From IMG/VR virus record IMGVR_UViG_3300032753_000117, positions 1 to 31,906 of that record: a stretch of DNA of 31,906 nucleotides; one strand, written 5' to 3'. Origin of the DNA: a virus. The position numbers and the translations under genes were made by a program. The stretch's first letter is position 1; each line of letters opens with the position of its first letter. Below are positions 22,782 through 29,972 of the stretch, piece after piece. The notes below the pieces were generated by a model. The model was not told the DNA's origin. It was given only the letters and a program-made list of their open reading frames with translations, and did no database searches.

Positions 22782-23971
22782 GTGTTAACTATCCTTTTTT
22801 CAAACATAGTTGGCTGGTCTGCCCACTCAACTATGCAATCACAGCAGTTGGCATACACGGAAGTTTTACCGTGACGTAACCCCATTTTTGTGTCTAGCGC
22901 AATAACACTCATAGGACGCCATGGATTTTTCAGGAAAAATTTCGGTAATTTTCCACTCTGTACTGCGGCCACTTGTAGCGACTGATCTAACACACTATTA
23001 TAATGTTTTTCTGAAATAATTTTGTTAAATTTCTTTCCAACTTCGTCATTTGTCAGTCTAAAGTAAACTCCAATTTTGTCAAAAATTCCATTTTCTTCAA
23101 GGGCATCTGACAAAATTTCAAGATTTTCTAAATATTTTTCATTGGCAAGAGAATCGAATACAACCAGTATAGGAGTGCGTTTTAAACTGATTAAACTTGC
23201 AATAATTTCTGAAATTTTGTGGTCTTTTTTGTCGATCCAAACTCGAGTTTTTTCTCGGTTAGCAATCACTTCGGTCAAATTTTCACCGATTTTTTTGGAA
23301 ATTTCTGGTCGATACTGGTAGCGCATACTGCGGTCAATGATAATGTTTTGATCAATGGCAGTTTCTATTCCTAAGTCGGCTGTAATGTGTTTTTGGAAGT
23401 TTGTACTGGTCATGTTGCCGATTAAAAATTGGTCACATACTTCTTGTAATGACCAAGATTTTATGGTTTCATAGTGATTTTTCAGTGTTTCGTCAATTTC
23501 AAACTTAAAAGGTTTCAGTGCATCGACTAGTGTGATAATATTTCGTTCCGTAAGGTCTGCAACGTATTTTTTACCATTAGATGTCATATCTAAGTTTTCG
23601 CATAGTCGAGATGTGTCTTGCAAAACTTTGCGAATTTGTGAAGAAAATGTGAATTCTATGGTTATAGTTGCACAGTCATCGGGGTTAGGTGTTATATACA
23701 TTTTTCTCACCTGTTCCACTTGCCGGAACGTTCTTGACCATATAGGATTGGAAATTACATGAGAAATTTCTTCAGAAAATTTCGATAATTTTTTAGAATT
23801 TTCTTCAAGAATTCGTAAAATTAGACGACCTTGGTTTTCAGTTATATAAGTAGGACTGGAAATTGAAGAATATAAACTCAACAATGTTCCGTAATCCTTT
23901 TTAGGTAAAACTGTTTTAGAATATGACTCAGGTTCGTCAATAATTTTTGTTAATAGTGTATCTACGTGCAT
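22772..23971 (-). CDS. Operon-leading protein of unknown function (399 aa)
   Basis: No family recognised. I start it at the ATG at 23971 (MHVDTLLTKIIDEPESYS) because the longer frame to 24031 runs through the terminator and promoter. The N-terminal half is helical. It has KMYITPNPDDCATITIEFTF at about 128-147, and a Lys/Arg-rich helical middle. A 'TPILVVFDSLANEKYLENLE' block looks like a Rossmann/RecA-like beta strand plus helix. The C-terminus (PWRPMSVIALDTKMGLRHGK, then YANCCDCIVEWADQP) has a Cys cluster. No Walker A motif is present. As the first gene before uvsW it probably acts in replication or recombination; that is inference from position only. Confidence 0.75.
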   Translation of the reverse strand: MHVDTLLTKIIDEPESYSKTVLPKKDYGTLLSLYSSISSPTYITENQGRLILRILEENSKKLSKFSEEISHVISNPIWSRTFRQVEQVRKMYITPNPDDCATITIEFTFSSQIRKVLQDTSRLCENLDMTSNGKKYVADLTERNIITLVDALKPFKFEIDETLKNHYETIKSWSLQEVCDQFLIGNMTSTNFQKHITADLGIETAIDQNIIIDRSMRYQYRPEISKKIGENLTEVIANREKTRVWIDKKDHKISEIIASLISLKRTPILVVFDSLANEKYLENLEILSDALEENGIFDKIGVYFRLTNDEVGKKFNKIISEKHYNSVLDQSLQVAAVQSGKLPKFFLKNPWRPMSVIALDTKMGLRHGKTSVYANCCDCIVEWADQPTMFEKRIVNTWQ

Positions 23972-23978
23972 ATTAGTT

Positions 23979-24007
23979 AGTATACGCTTACTTTTTTCAA
24001 AGGTCAA
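23979..24007 (-). promoter_or_regulatory. Sigma70-like promoter TTGACC-17-TATACT
   Basis: -35 TTGACC (24002-24007) and -10 TATACT (23979-23984) are separated by exactly 17 nt, each one base from consensus. It lies directly after the terminator at 24015-24048 and 7 nt before the ATG at 23971, so transcription should start at about the start codon. It would drive the whole operon down to 17429. Confidence 0.7.
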
Positions 24008-24014
24008 CCTCTTA

Positions 24015-24048
24015 GAAAAAATAGGCCTCAATATTATTTAAGGCCTAT
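24015..24048 (-). terminator. Rho-independent terminator after uvsY-like gene
   Basis: ATAGGCCT and AGGCCTAT (24041-24048 and 24021-24028) form an 8-bp stem with a 12-nt AT-rich loop, followed on the minus strand by a T run (24015-24021). It ends the gp32-uvsX-uvsY-like unit just before the next promoter. Confidence 0.85.
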
Positions 24049-24071
24049 GGTCATAATTTTGGACAAATTAG

Positions 24072-24527
24072 TTATATACTTGCATCTTCCATTCCAGCGA
24101 CACGTAATTTTACAATATTTGTAATTTGCCACTGTTTTTGGTCAAGTGCTTTAGTAATACCTAACCACTTGTTGCGTAGTAAGGCAAATTCGTTGATAAT
24201 TTTTTCAAAGTCAACTACATCTGCCTCACCTTCGACAAATTTTTCACAATCTCGACTGCTTAGAGCACGTTGATAGTTTTCTAAGTACTTACGAAAGTGA
24301 CTACTCTTCAAACGACGAAGTTCGATGTTAAGGTATTCTAAGATAGCTTCAATTTCCTGCAACTGAGCGAATCTTTGTTCAACAACACCTGGCATTGCCG
24401 CCGCGGCACGTTCAACATTTCCACTAATATTACATTCTTTTTTAGCTTCTAACAGTTCGGCTTCAAAATATTCAGCCGCATCTGGTATATTACTAATATC
24501 TTTCGAAACTTTAGAATACCACCCCAT
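24072..24527 (-). CDS. uvsY: UvsY-like recombination mediator (151 aa)
   Basis: Probable mediator that loads UvsX onto gp32-covered ssDNA. The assignment rests on position in the gp32-uvsX block and on similarity to proteins called UvsY in aquatic T4-like phages: MGWYSKVSKDISNIPDAAEY, then QLQEIEAILEYLNIELRRLK, SSHFRKYLENYQRALSSRDC and VKLRVAGMEDASI at the end. It is almost wholly helical, with a long predicted coiled coil in the middle, as suits the oligomeric T4 UvsY (137 aa). Residue-level similarity to T4 UvsY itself is not obvious to the eye. The start overlaps the previous stop by 1 nt and a terminator follows. Confidence 0.6.
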   Translation of the reverse strand: MGWYSKVSKDISNIPDAAEYFEAELLEAKKECNISGNVERAAAAMPGVVEQRFAQLQEIEAILEYLNIELRRLKSSHFRKYLENYQRALSSRDCEKFVEGEADVVDFEKIINEFALLRNKWLGITKALDQKQWQITNIVKLRVAGMEDASI

Positions 24528-24766
24528 TAAAACTCCAATTCGTCGTAGTCTTCGCCATCTTCGTCTTCGTCAACTTCATCAAGATAGTACTCGATAGCAT
24601 TATCTAAGATTGTATCGACACCTGTGACTGATTGCATAACTCTATCAGGAACACCGAAATCTGCTAGTAGGTCTACATAGCGTTCAGCCGCTGTTTCTAA
24701 TTGCTTCTTGTCAATATATTCTGTAAAGAATACCCAGATATCACTAATTTGTGTTTCAGTCAACAT
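24527..24766 (-). CDS. Small acidic protein between uvsX and uvsY (79 aa)
   Basis: A helical domain (MLTETQISDIWVFFTEYIDK, then KQLETAAERYVDLLADFGVP) is followed by DTILDNAIEYYLDEVDEDED and a strongly acidic tail to the end. It resembles a short conserved protein I recall at this place in aquatic T4-like phages, with no known function. The acidic tail could mimic DNA or contact gp32/UvsX; that is inference. It overlaps uvsX by 11 nt and the UvsY-like gene by 1 nt. Confidence 0.75.
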   Translation of the reverse strand: MLTETQISDIWVFFTEYIDKKQLETAAERYVDLLADFGVPDRVMQSVTGVDTILDNAIEYYLDEVDEDEDGEDYDELEF

Positions 24767-25814
24767 TCTCGTCTGTCTCCTCAGGAATGGTAGTTGTTGT
24801 TTCAGTTTTGATATGGTATTTTGCCATAATCATATCTAATTTATCATCTTTCCATTCTTTTCGGTAGAATTTGAATTCCTCACCTGTCTCTGGATCAACC
24901 CACTTGAGCCTGTTGCCTTCTTGTTTTAACAAGCCTTGCTTCTCAAGCATATCAACCATACCGCTATAAGGATTCATACCTGTTTCATATGGAATCTTAA
25001 TTTGTACAGTTTCGAAAGGTTTAGCATAACGAGTTTTCATAATTTTGCAAGCGGCACGGATACCGTTTACTTCTGAAACCTTGTTACCATCTTCGTCTTC
25101 TTTCAACTTCAATTTCTTCATAGCAACTACGATAGAACTTGCGTAGACAAAGCCTTGTCCACCTGAAATCTTGTCGTCTGGATCGAACATATCCTGGCTT
25201 GCGTATGTGTGATTTGTACAAACCATACCTACGTTATAGTTACCAAACATGTTTACACAGTTACGAACAAGTGCTGTCAATGCCTTAGGTTTACGACCCA
25301 TATCACCTTTCAAATCACCCGCTTCAAACTGATTAATATCAGTAGGTGTTAAAAGCATACCAAGGCTGTCTATGACAAAGAGGACCTTCGGACGGTCAGT
25401 CATTTCCTTGTATTCTTTCATGAACTCGTGAATGGTTTTTGCCACATCGTCGATCATTGCCATGTTAAGTTTAAGCAATTTATCTTCGGCTGTATCAACA
25501 CCTAAATCGTGTAACCACTTTTCATCAAGTGCGTTTTCGCTATCAATTAAGATAACATAAATGCCTTGTTGTTGTGCGTTACGAATTAAATTTCCTGAGC
25601 AGATAAAACTCTTACCAGCACCAGATTCTCCGGCAAATACAGTTACTTTGCCTAACGGAACACCTTTGTTAAAGTCTCCGCTGATTAGGTAGTTAAGCGT
25701 ATAATTGCCTGTACTAACCCAATCTGTAGGATCATTAAATCCTACTCCAAGACCATCGATACTTTTGGTCAAGGTCTTTCTAAATTTTGATAAATCGAAG
25801 GCTTTTGTAGCCAT
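24756..25814 (-). CDS. uvsX: UvsX recombinase, RecA family (352 aa)
   Basis: Forms filaments on ssDNA and catalyses strand exchange for repair and recombination-dependent replication. Motifs: Walker A GESGAGKS (62-69), the catalytic acidic region YVILIDSENALDEKW (86-100), Walker B PKVLFVIDSLGMLL (D149), then the L2-loop region DKISGGQGFVYASSIVVAM preceded by CTNHTYASQDM. The C-terminus is acidic (PEETDENVD), as in RecA proteins where it tunes activity. The length is near T4 UvsX (391 aa), slightly short. A strong AGGAG ribosome site fixes the start, and a C(UUCG)G hairpin lies just upstream. Confidence 0.96.
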   Translation of the reverse strand: MATKAFDLSKFRKTLTKSIDGLGVGFNDPTDWVSTGNYTLNYLISGDFNKGVPLGKVTVFAGESGAGKSFICSGNLIRNAQQQGIYVILIDSENALDEKWLHDLGVDTAEDKLLKLNMAMIDDVAKTIHEFMKEYKEMTDRPKVLFVIDSLGMLLTPTDINQFEAGDLKGDMGRKPKALTALVRNCVNMFGNYNVGMVCTNHTYASQDMFDPDDKISGGQGFVYASSIVVAMKKLKLKEDEDGNKVSEVNGIRAACKIMKTRYAKPFETVQIKIPYETGMNPYSGMVDMLEKQGLLKQEGNRLKWVDPETGEEFKFYRKEWKDDKLDMIMAKYHIKTETTTTIPEETDENVD

Positions 25815-25835
25815 ATGTGTTTCTCCTAAATGATT

Positions 25836-25857
25836 GTAAGGGACCGAAGTCCCTTAC
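25836..25857 (-). other. C(UUCG)G tetraloop hairpin between gp32 and uvsX
   Basis: GTAAGGGAC (minus strand) pairs perfectly over 9 bp with GTCCCTTAC around TTCG, giving the very stable C(UUCG)G loop. No T run follows, so it is not a standard terminator. It lies about 10 nt upstream of the AGGAG of uvsX. Similar CUUCGG hairpins are known between T4 genes; likely roles are mRNA end protection, processing or partial attenuation. Confidence 0.85.
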
Positions 25858-25865
25858 CCGTATGC

Positions 25866-26846
25866 TTACTTCTGACGATTGCGAATCATTGCCAAGATGT
25901 CTTGAGCACGTGAATCACCGCCTGCACTTGCTTCAGCTTTTGGTGCTGGAGCAGGAGTAGACTTAGCTACTGGTGCTGGTTCGTCATCATAGTCATCGCT
26001 TGCCGCTGGAGCACTTGCTTTAGGAGTTGACTTAACAGGATCGCCAGTGTTTTGGCTCATACCTGCTGGCTTGAAGTATTGACCCCAACGTTCCATGTCA
26101 TATGGTTCGCCGTCAACTGACGCTTCAAACATTTCCTTCATAACTTTCAATTCAACTTCACCTGGCTTCTTAGGCAAGAAGTCTGTTAAGTTAAACAAGC
26201 TATGTTGAGCGATTGCCGCTTGTTCAACATCGCTTAGTGGACGCTCGCGACGTGCCCAACTTGATGTTGAGTAGTCAGCATAACCACCTTTTGATGTTTT
26301 CTTCATACGGTAATCTAAACCGTGTACATAATCAGTTGGCAAATCTTCCAACTCTGGGTCAACAAGTGCCGCACGAATTGATTGGAAAATCTGTGGACCG
26401 ATAATGAAACGGCGGATTGGATTTTCTGGTTGTTCTTCTGCTTTTTCACCAAGTCCGTCTTCAACAACGAAACCTTGGAAAATGTAACTACGCTTTTTCC
26501 AGTATTTACGACCCATGTCTTCTAATGAAGGGTCTTTGAACCATCCACGTACTTCTGCCAAGATTGGGCAAGTGTCGCCATACATTTCAACGCATGGTAC
26601 TTGTACTGTGATGTTTTTGCTTTCTGATTCACCTTTGATGCCTGAGAAAGGCAATTTGATCATTGCTCTCTCAACCCAGAAAAAGGTGTTGTCGGAGTTA
26701 CCATCTGGTAAAAATCTAAGTGTAGATTCTCCGCCTTCTTTTAAGTTCCAGAACGGATAAATTGATTTATCTCCGCCTGTACGTTCTCCTGAACCTTTTT
26801 GTTCAGACGATTTTAATTTTGCTCTAATTTCTGCCAAAGTTGCCAT
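25866..26846 (-). CDS. gp32: Single-stranded DNA-binding protein gp32 (326 aa)
   Basis: Coats ssDNA at forks and recombination intermediates. The N-terminal basic helix MATLAEIRAKLKSSEQKGSG fits the cooperativity domain. The core has YPFWNLKEGGESTLRFLPDG (30-49), TFFWVERAMIKLPF, and VQVPCVEMYGDTCPI with C85 and C93. These two are the only obvious cysteines, so the T4-type zinc site (H-C-C-C) appears incomplete or altered. RKYWKKRSYIFQGFVV (113-128) is a typical OB-fold segment. The C-terminal third is Ala/Pro/Asp-rich and flexible and ends in SRAQDILAMIRNRQK. The length is near T4 gp32 (301 aa). The start is fixed by AGGAG 8 nt upstream. Confidence 0.93.
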   Translation of the reverse strand: MATLAEIRAKLKSSEQKGSGERTGGDKSIYPFWNLKEGGESTLRFLPDGNSDNTFFWVERAMIKLPFSGIKGESESKNITVQVPCVEMYGDTCPILAEVRGWFKDPSLEDMGRKYWKKRSYIFQGFVVEDGLGEKAEEQPENPIRRFIIGPQIFQSIRAALVDPELEDLPTDYVHGLDYRMKKTSKGGYADYSTSSWARRERPLSDVEQAAIAQHSLFNLTDFLPKKPGEVELKVMKEMFEASVDGEPYDMERWGQYFKPAGMSQNTGDPVKSTPKASAPAASDDYDDEPAPVAKSTPAPAPKAEASAGGDSRAQDILAMIRNRQK

Positions 26847-26895
26847 AATATTCTCCTATTGTTAGCCTTTGTGTGCTTTTTATTTGCCTATAGTT

Positions 26896-26915
26896 GTTTT
26901 ATCACCCGATAAAAC
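26896..26915 (-). other. Perfect hairpin in the gp32 leader region
   Basis: GTTTTATC (8 bp) pairs with GATAAAAC around the loop GGGT on the minus strand, immediately downstream of the terminator hairpin at 26912-26948. No T run follows. It may be a processing or autoregulatory structure in the gp32 mRNA: T4 gp32 represses its own translation through a leader structure, but equivalence here is inference. No convincing -10/-35 was found for gp32. Confidence 0.55.
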
Positions 26916-26948
26916 AAAAAGTGCATACATGTTATTGTACGCACTTTT
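26912..26948 (-). terminator. Rho-independent terminator after the virion block
   Basis: AAAAGTGCGTAC pairs with GTATGCACTTTT (12 bp with one G-U pair) around an 8-nt loop, followed on the minus strand by TTTTTGTTTT. It lies between the PG-binding protein gene (stop at 26999) and gp32. It separates the late virion transcript from the recombination block. Confidence 0.8.
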
Positions 26949-26998
26949 ATTTAGTTCTGCAAGAGAAATCTTGCTTGAAATGTGAGTATTTTACTCGA

Positions 26999-27787
26999 TT
27001 ATCTGTAGTGTACCAAACTTACAATTCGATTTATCTCGTCGTATCCAACTGACTCTCTTTGAGCTCCTGTTTTTACTTGGCTACCATCAGAGCTGGTAAC
27101 AGGACGTCCATCGGAAGTAGTCAAACCAGTTTTGGTATAATCTGGTTTTTCAACAGGTTGCTGGGCTGGTGCTGGAGTTGGTTTAACATTATCTGTGCCT
27201 GCGGTGCCAGATGTATCACCGGTAGGAACTTCAACATTAACTACTGGTTGAGATTTATTGTTGTCCTGAGACGGTTCTACAGGTGTAAGATCTGGAAAAT
27301 CTGTTAGAGCTTGCATAGAGCGTGGACCCCATGCTCCGTCTGCTTTAATCTTTGCGCCTCTTTGAATCAATTCATTTTGTTTTGCAATAACTGCTTTTTG
27401 TGTTGCTGGACCAAATCGACCATCTGCTGGTTCGATGTGAAGCATTTGTTGTAGTTGTTGTACTTTAAGATCTGGTTTGCCTTGCATACCCATACCTAAA
27501 CCAAGTGTGTTTGCATTCCAAGATTTTTTAGCAGGAGGTTCGTTGTTATTCGTTTGTGGAGCAAGACTAGGGTTAGCTTTAATTAGTGCCTCGCGTTTTT
27601 GTTGCAAGTCATTAATAGATACTTGTACAGCTGGATTATCTTTAAGCATGGATTTCATAGCACTAATTGCATCATCGTACTGCTTTAATAATTGTTCTGG
27701 CGGAACCGTTTCATCTTCGGTTACCGCAGTATACTCACGCAATCTTCTTGCAAGACTCTTTAATTCTGATTCTGTAATTTTTTTCAT
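26999..27787 (-). CDS. Peptidoglycan-binding-domain protein (262 aa)
   Basis: Likely virion-associated cell-wall-binding protein. The N-terminus (MKKITESELKSLARRLREYT) and residues to about 80 form helices (YDDAISAMKSMLKD, INDLQQKREALIKA). Residues about 100-165 fit a PG_binding_1 domain: DLKVQQLQQMLHIEPADGRF then GPATQKAVIAKQNEL and GAWGPRSMQALTDF, with the 'DGxFGPxT' and 'DGxWGPxS' turns. The rest is a Pro/Thr/Asp-rich linker and a short C-terminal helix DEINRIVSLVHYR. No lytic catalytic domain is present. The start is at 27787, 1 nt past the stop of the upstream gene, with CAGG nearby. A terminator follows. Confidence 0.8.
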   Translation of the reverse strand: MKKITESELKSLARRLREYTAVTEDETVPPEQLLKQYDDAISAMKSMLKDNPAVQVSINDLQQKREALIKANPSLAPQTNNNEPPAKKSWNANTLGLGMGMQGKPDLKVQQLQQMLHIEPADGRFGPATQKAVIAKQNELIQRGAKIKADGAWGPRSMQALTDFPDLTPVEPSQDNNKSQPVVNVEVPTGDTSGTAGTDNVKPTPAPAQQPVEKPDYTKTGLTTSDGRPVTSSDGSQVKTGAQRESVGYDEINRIVSLVHYR

Positions 27788-27788
27788 A

Positions 27789-29960
27789 TTAAACACCTGA
27801 CAATTTTCTAATTCTTGATAGCTCCTCTGCTACAGAACTTGGCATGTCTGCTGGATGAGCATTTGGTTTATGTGTTACACCTTTGACACTACTTTGTGGA
27901 TCCATTTGCTTGACTTTAGAAATAACTTTCTTTACATCATGTGGAGTAGCGTGTTGGTATTCACCGTTTTTATAACTTTTTAAAATCTTTGAAATTACAC
28001 GAGTAGCACCAATTGTAAAATTGCCTTCAGTCATGTGTGCATCTGGATTCCAAAATCCGCTAATACTACTTTCAATTTCTTGTTCACCGTGTGATTTACT
28101 TGGCTTGTGTGCCATTCCGATGTTGTGTGTAAATTCAGATTCTTCAAATCCACATTCCATTGGAGTCATCCCACATTCTTTGATTGCATCGTGAAGTGTC
28201 ATAGCTCTGTGACCAAAATCCATTTTTGTACTTAGATCAGCACCGCATTCACGAGCTTTAATAATTTTTGCTTTTATTTTTGCAAGATTTCTACCAGCAC
28301 TTTCTGCAACAGGAGCAGGAGGAGCTTCAGGAGCAGGAGGAGCACCTGCACCTAATTCAGGAGGTACTTCGCCCCCTGGCGCTGGAGGAGCTTCTGGACT
28401 TGGTGGAGGTGTTTCTGCGCTAGGTTCCTGTGCAGGAGGAGCTTCTGGTGGAGCTTCTGAACCTATATCAGGTGTTACTTCTGCGCTCATGTTATCTAAT
28501 TCGCCACTTGCTAATAATTCTTTAGCCGCATCTTGTGCTCCAGGATTTTTTCCTGATGTAGCGGCTTTAGGATCATTGTTTGCAACATCTTTAATAAATT
28601 GTTTCAATACAGTAACAATGTTATCGTTATCCGACATACCTTTTAGATAATTTTCAGTAAACTTGTCACTGTCAATAATACCTTTTAAAGTTAGCGCGGC
28701 ATTAACTCCATCAGTTCCTGGTTTTAAACCTTGACTAATTTTGTCTTTTAAATTTTTAACTGCTTGTGCTCTTACTTCTGGAATACTACTAAACAAAGTG
28801 TTTACACCTTGTTGATCTGTTTCGTCTTCGGCAACAAGTTGATTCATAAATGATTCAAATTGATCTTCTGGAGATTCTTTGATTCGTTTACCTTCTTTAT
28901 TGTATTTGCCTGATTCTTTTTTAGAAATTGCAATTGCCGCTTGTGCAGGATTTCCTGCTTCGTCTAATAAATCATCTGCTGTTAGCTCGCGAACTGGAAT
29001 ATCGCTTTCATCAATCAAACGAAAGATAAAAGGAAATGCTGTTTTTAATTCTTCATTAAATGTACGAATAGTCAAGCGATCAATAAAATCACTCATGATT
29101 TCTTCTGGAATCATTTGCTCTTCACGTGTTTCAAATGATTCTGCAAATGCTTGATAGTATGATGGACGTTGTAGGTTGTGAATTTCTTTTTTAATAGAAT
29201 CAATACGATTAAACACTACATCGGTAATGCCGCCCATTGCTTCTGATAAAGTTTCATTACGGCTAACATAGCTTTTAAATTTACGTAACTGTGCTAGTTC
29301 TTCACTTAGACTTGTGATATGTTTACCAATATTATCGTAAGGATTACCACCGGCCTTAATGTGTTCTGCTAAAGCACGAGCACCGTTAAGATGTTTGTAT
29401 GGATATTTAAAACGTTCACCTTGTGCATTTTCTACATAGATGCCTTCAATGTGCATTGTACGTCCTGCGGCTAGATCTAAGTTAACAGGCTGACTGTGTT
29501 TAATAACAAGTCTAGCTTCTCCTAGATCCTGGTAACTGATCTTAGCAGTACCATACATTTTACTTTCCATCATGGTGAATTCTTCCTTAGGCTTCGATTG
29601 AAACTCGTAGTCTCTTTTATCTAATTGATCTTTGTTAATGTTTTGAATATCAAAATTTAATAGTCTGTCCTTAGCAAATGATCTTAATCCACGAATAAAT
29701 TTGAAAACGCCTGGGTGTTTTTTTTCTGCTAAACTTCCGCTAATTTGTACTACTACTCCATCATCAGAATCCAACGTAATTGCAACATTACCAAGTTTAA
29801 CACCATCGTGTTCATACTCGAACTCGAAGAATCGTGCTCGTGGAATGTCTGCTTTTCTACTTAAAACTTCGGCATTTTCATCGCCAATTTTGATGTCAGG
29901 AAAGCGAGTTTCTATCTTTCCATACAGGTCCTTGGCTATTTTATTCAAATTTGTGTCCAT
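27789..29960 (-). CDS. Large virion-type protein with Pro-rich linker (723 aa)
   Basis: Probable structural or internal virion protein; no enzyme motif is recognised. The start is at 29960 (MDTNLNKIAKDLYGKIETRF): the longer frame upstream lies inside the terminase gene, and a GATAAATA late box sits 4 nt before this ATG. An N-terminal alpha/beta domain (about 1-210) includes ARFFEFEYEHDGVKLGNVAI. A long helical middle follows, with many Glu/Lys. A Pro/Glu/Ala linker (about 500-560; repeats of EAPPAP type) leads to a C-terminal domain with KMDFGHRAMTLHDAIKECGM and ends in SSVAEELSRIRKLSGV. The resemblance is to large uncharacterised structural proteins next to terminase in aquatic T4-like phages. 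Confidence 0.75.
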   Translation of the reverse strand: MDTNLNKIAKDLYGKIETRFPDIKIGDENAEVLSRKADIPRARFFEFEYEHDGVKLGNVAITLDSDDGVVVQISGSLAEKKHPGVFKFIRGLRSFAKDRLLNFDIQNINKDQLDKRDYEFQSKPKEEFTMMESKMYGTAKISYQDLGEARLVIKHSQPVNLDLAAGRTMHIEGIYVENAQGERFKYPYKHLNGARALAEHIKAGGNPYDNIGKHITSLSEELAQLRKFKSYVSRNETLSEAMGGITDVVFNRIDSIKKEIHNLQRPSYYQAFAESFETREEQMIPEEIMSDFIDRLTIRTFNEELKTAFPFIFRLIDESDIPVRELTADDLLDEAGNPAQAAIAISKKESGKYNKEGKRIKESPEDQFESFMNQLVAEDETDQQGVNTLFSSIPEVRAQAVKNLKDKISQGLKPGTDGVNAALTLKGIIDSDKFTENYLKGMSDNDNIVTVLKQFIKDVANNDPKAATSGKNPGAQDAAKELLASGELDNMSAEVTPDIGSEAPPEAPPAQEPSAETPPPSPEAPPAPGGEVPPELGAGAPPAPEAPPAPVAESAGRNLAKIKAKIIKARECGADLSTKMDFGHRAMTLHDAIKECGMTPMECGFEESEFTHNIGMAHKPSKSHGEQEIESSISGFWNPDAHMTEGNFTIGATRVISKILKSYKNGEYQHATPHDVKKVISKVKQMDPQSSVKGVTHKPNAHPADMPSSVAEELSRIRKLSGV

Positions 29961-29964
29961 ACGA

Positions 29965-29972
29965 TATTTATC
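29965..29972 (-). promoter_or_regulatory. T4-late-type promoter box, GATAAATA
   Basis: One mismatch to TATAAATA. It overlaps the TGA stop of the terminase gene and ends 4 nt before the ATG at 29960. No Shine-Dalgarno is present, so a leaderless transcript is implied. Confidence 0.55.
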
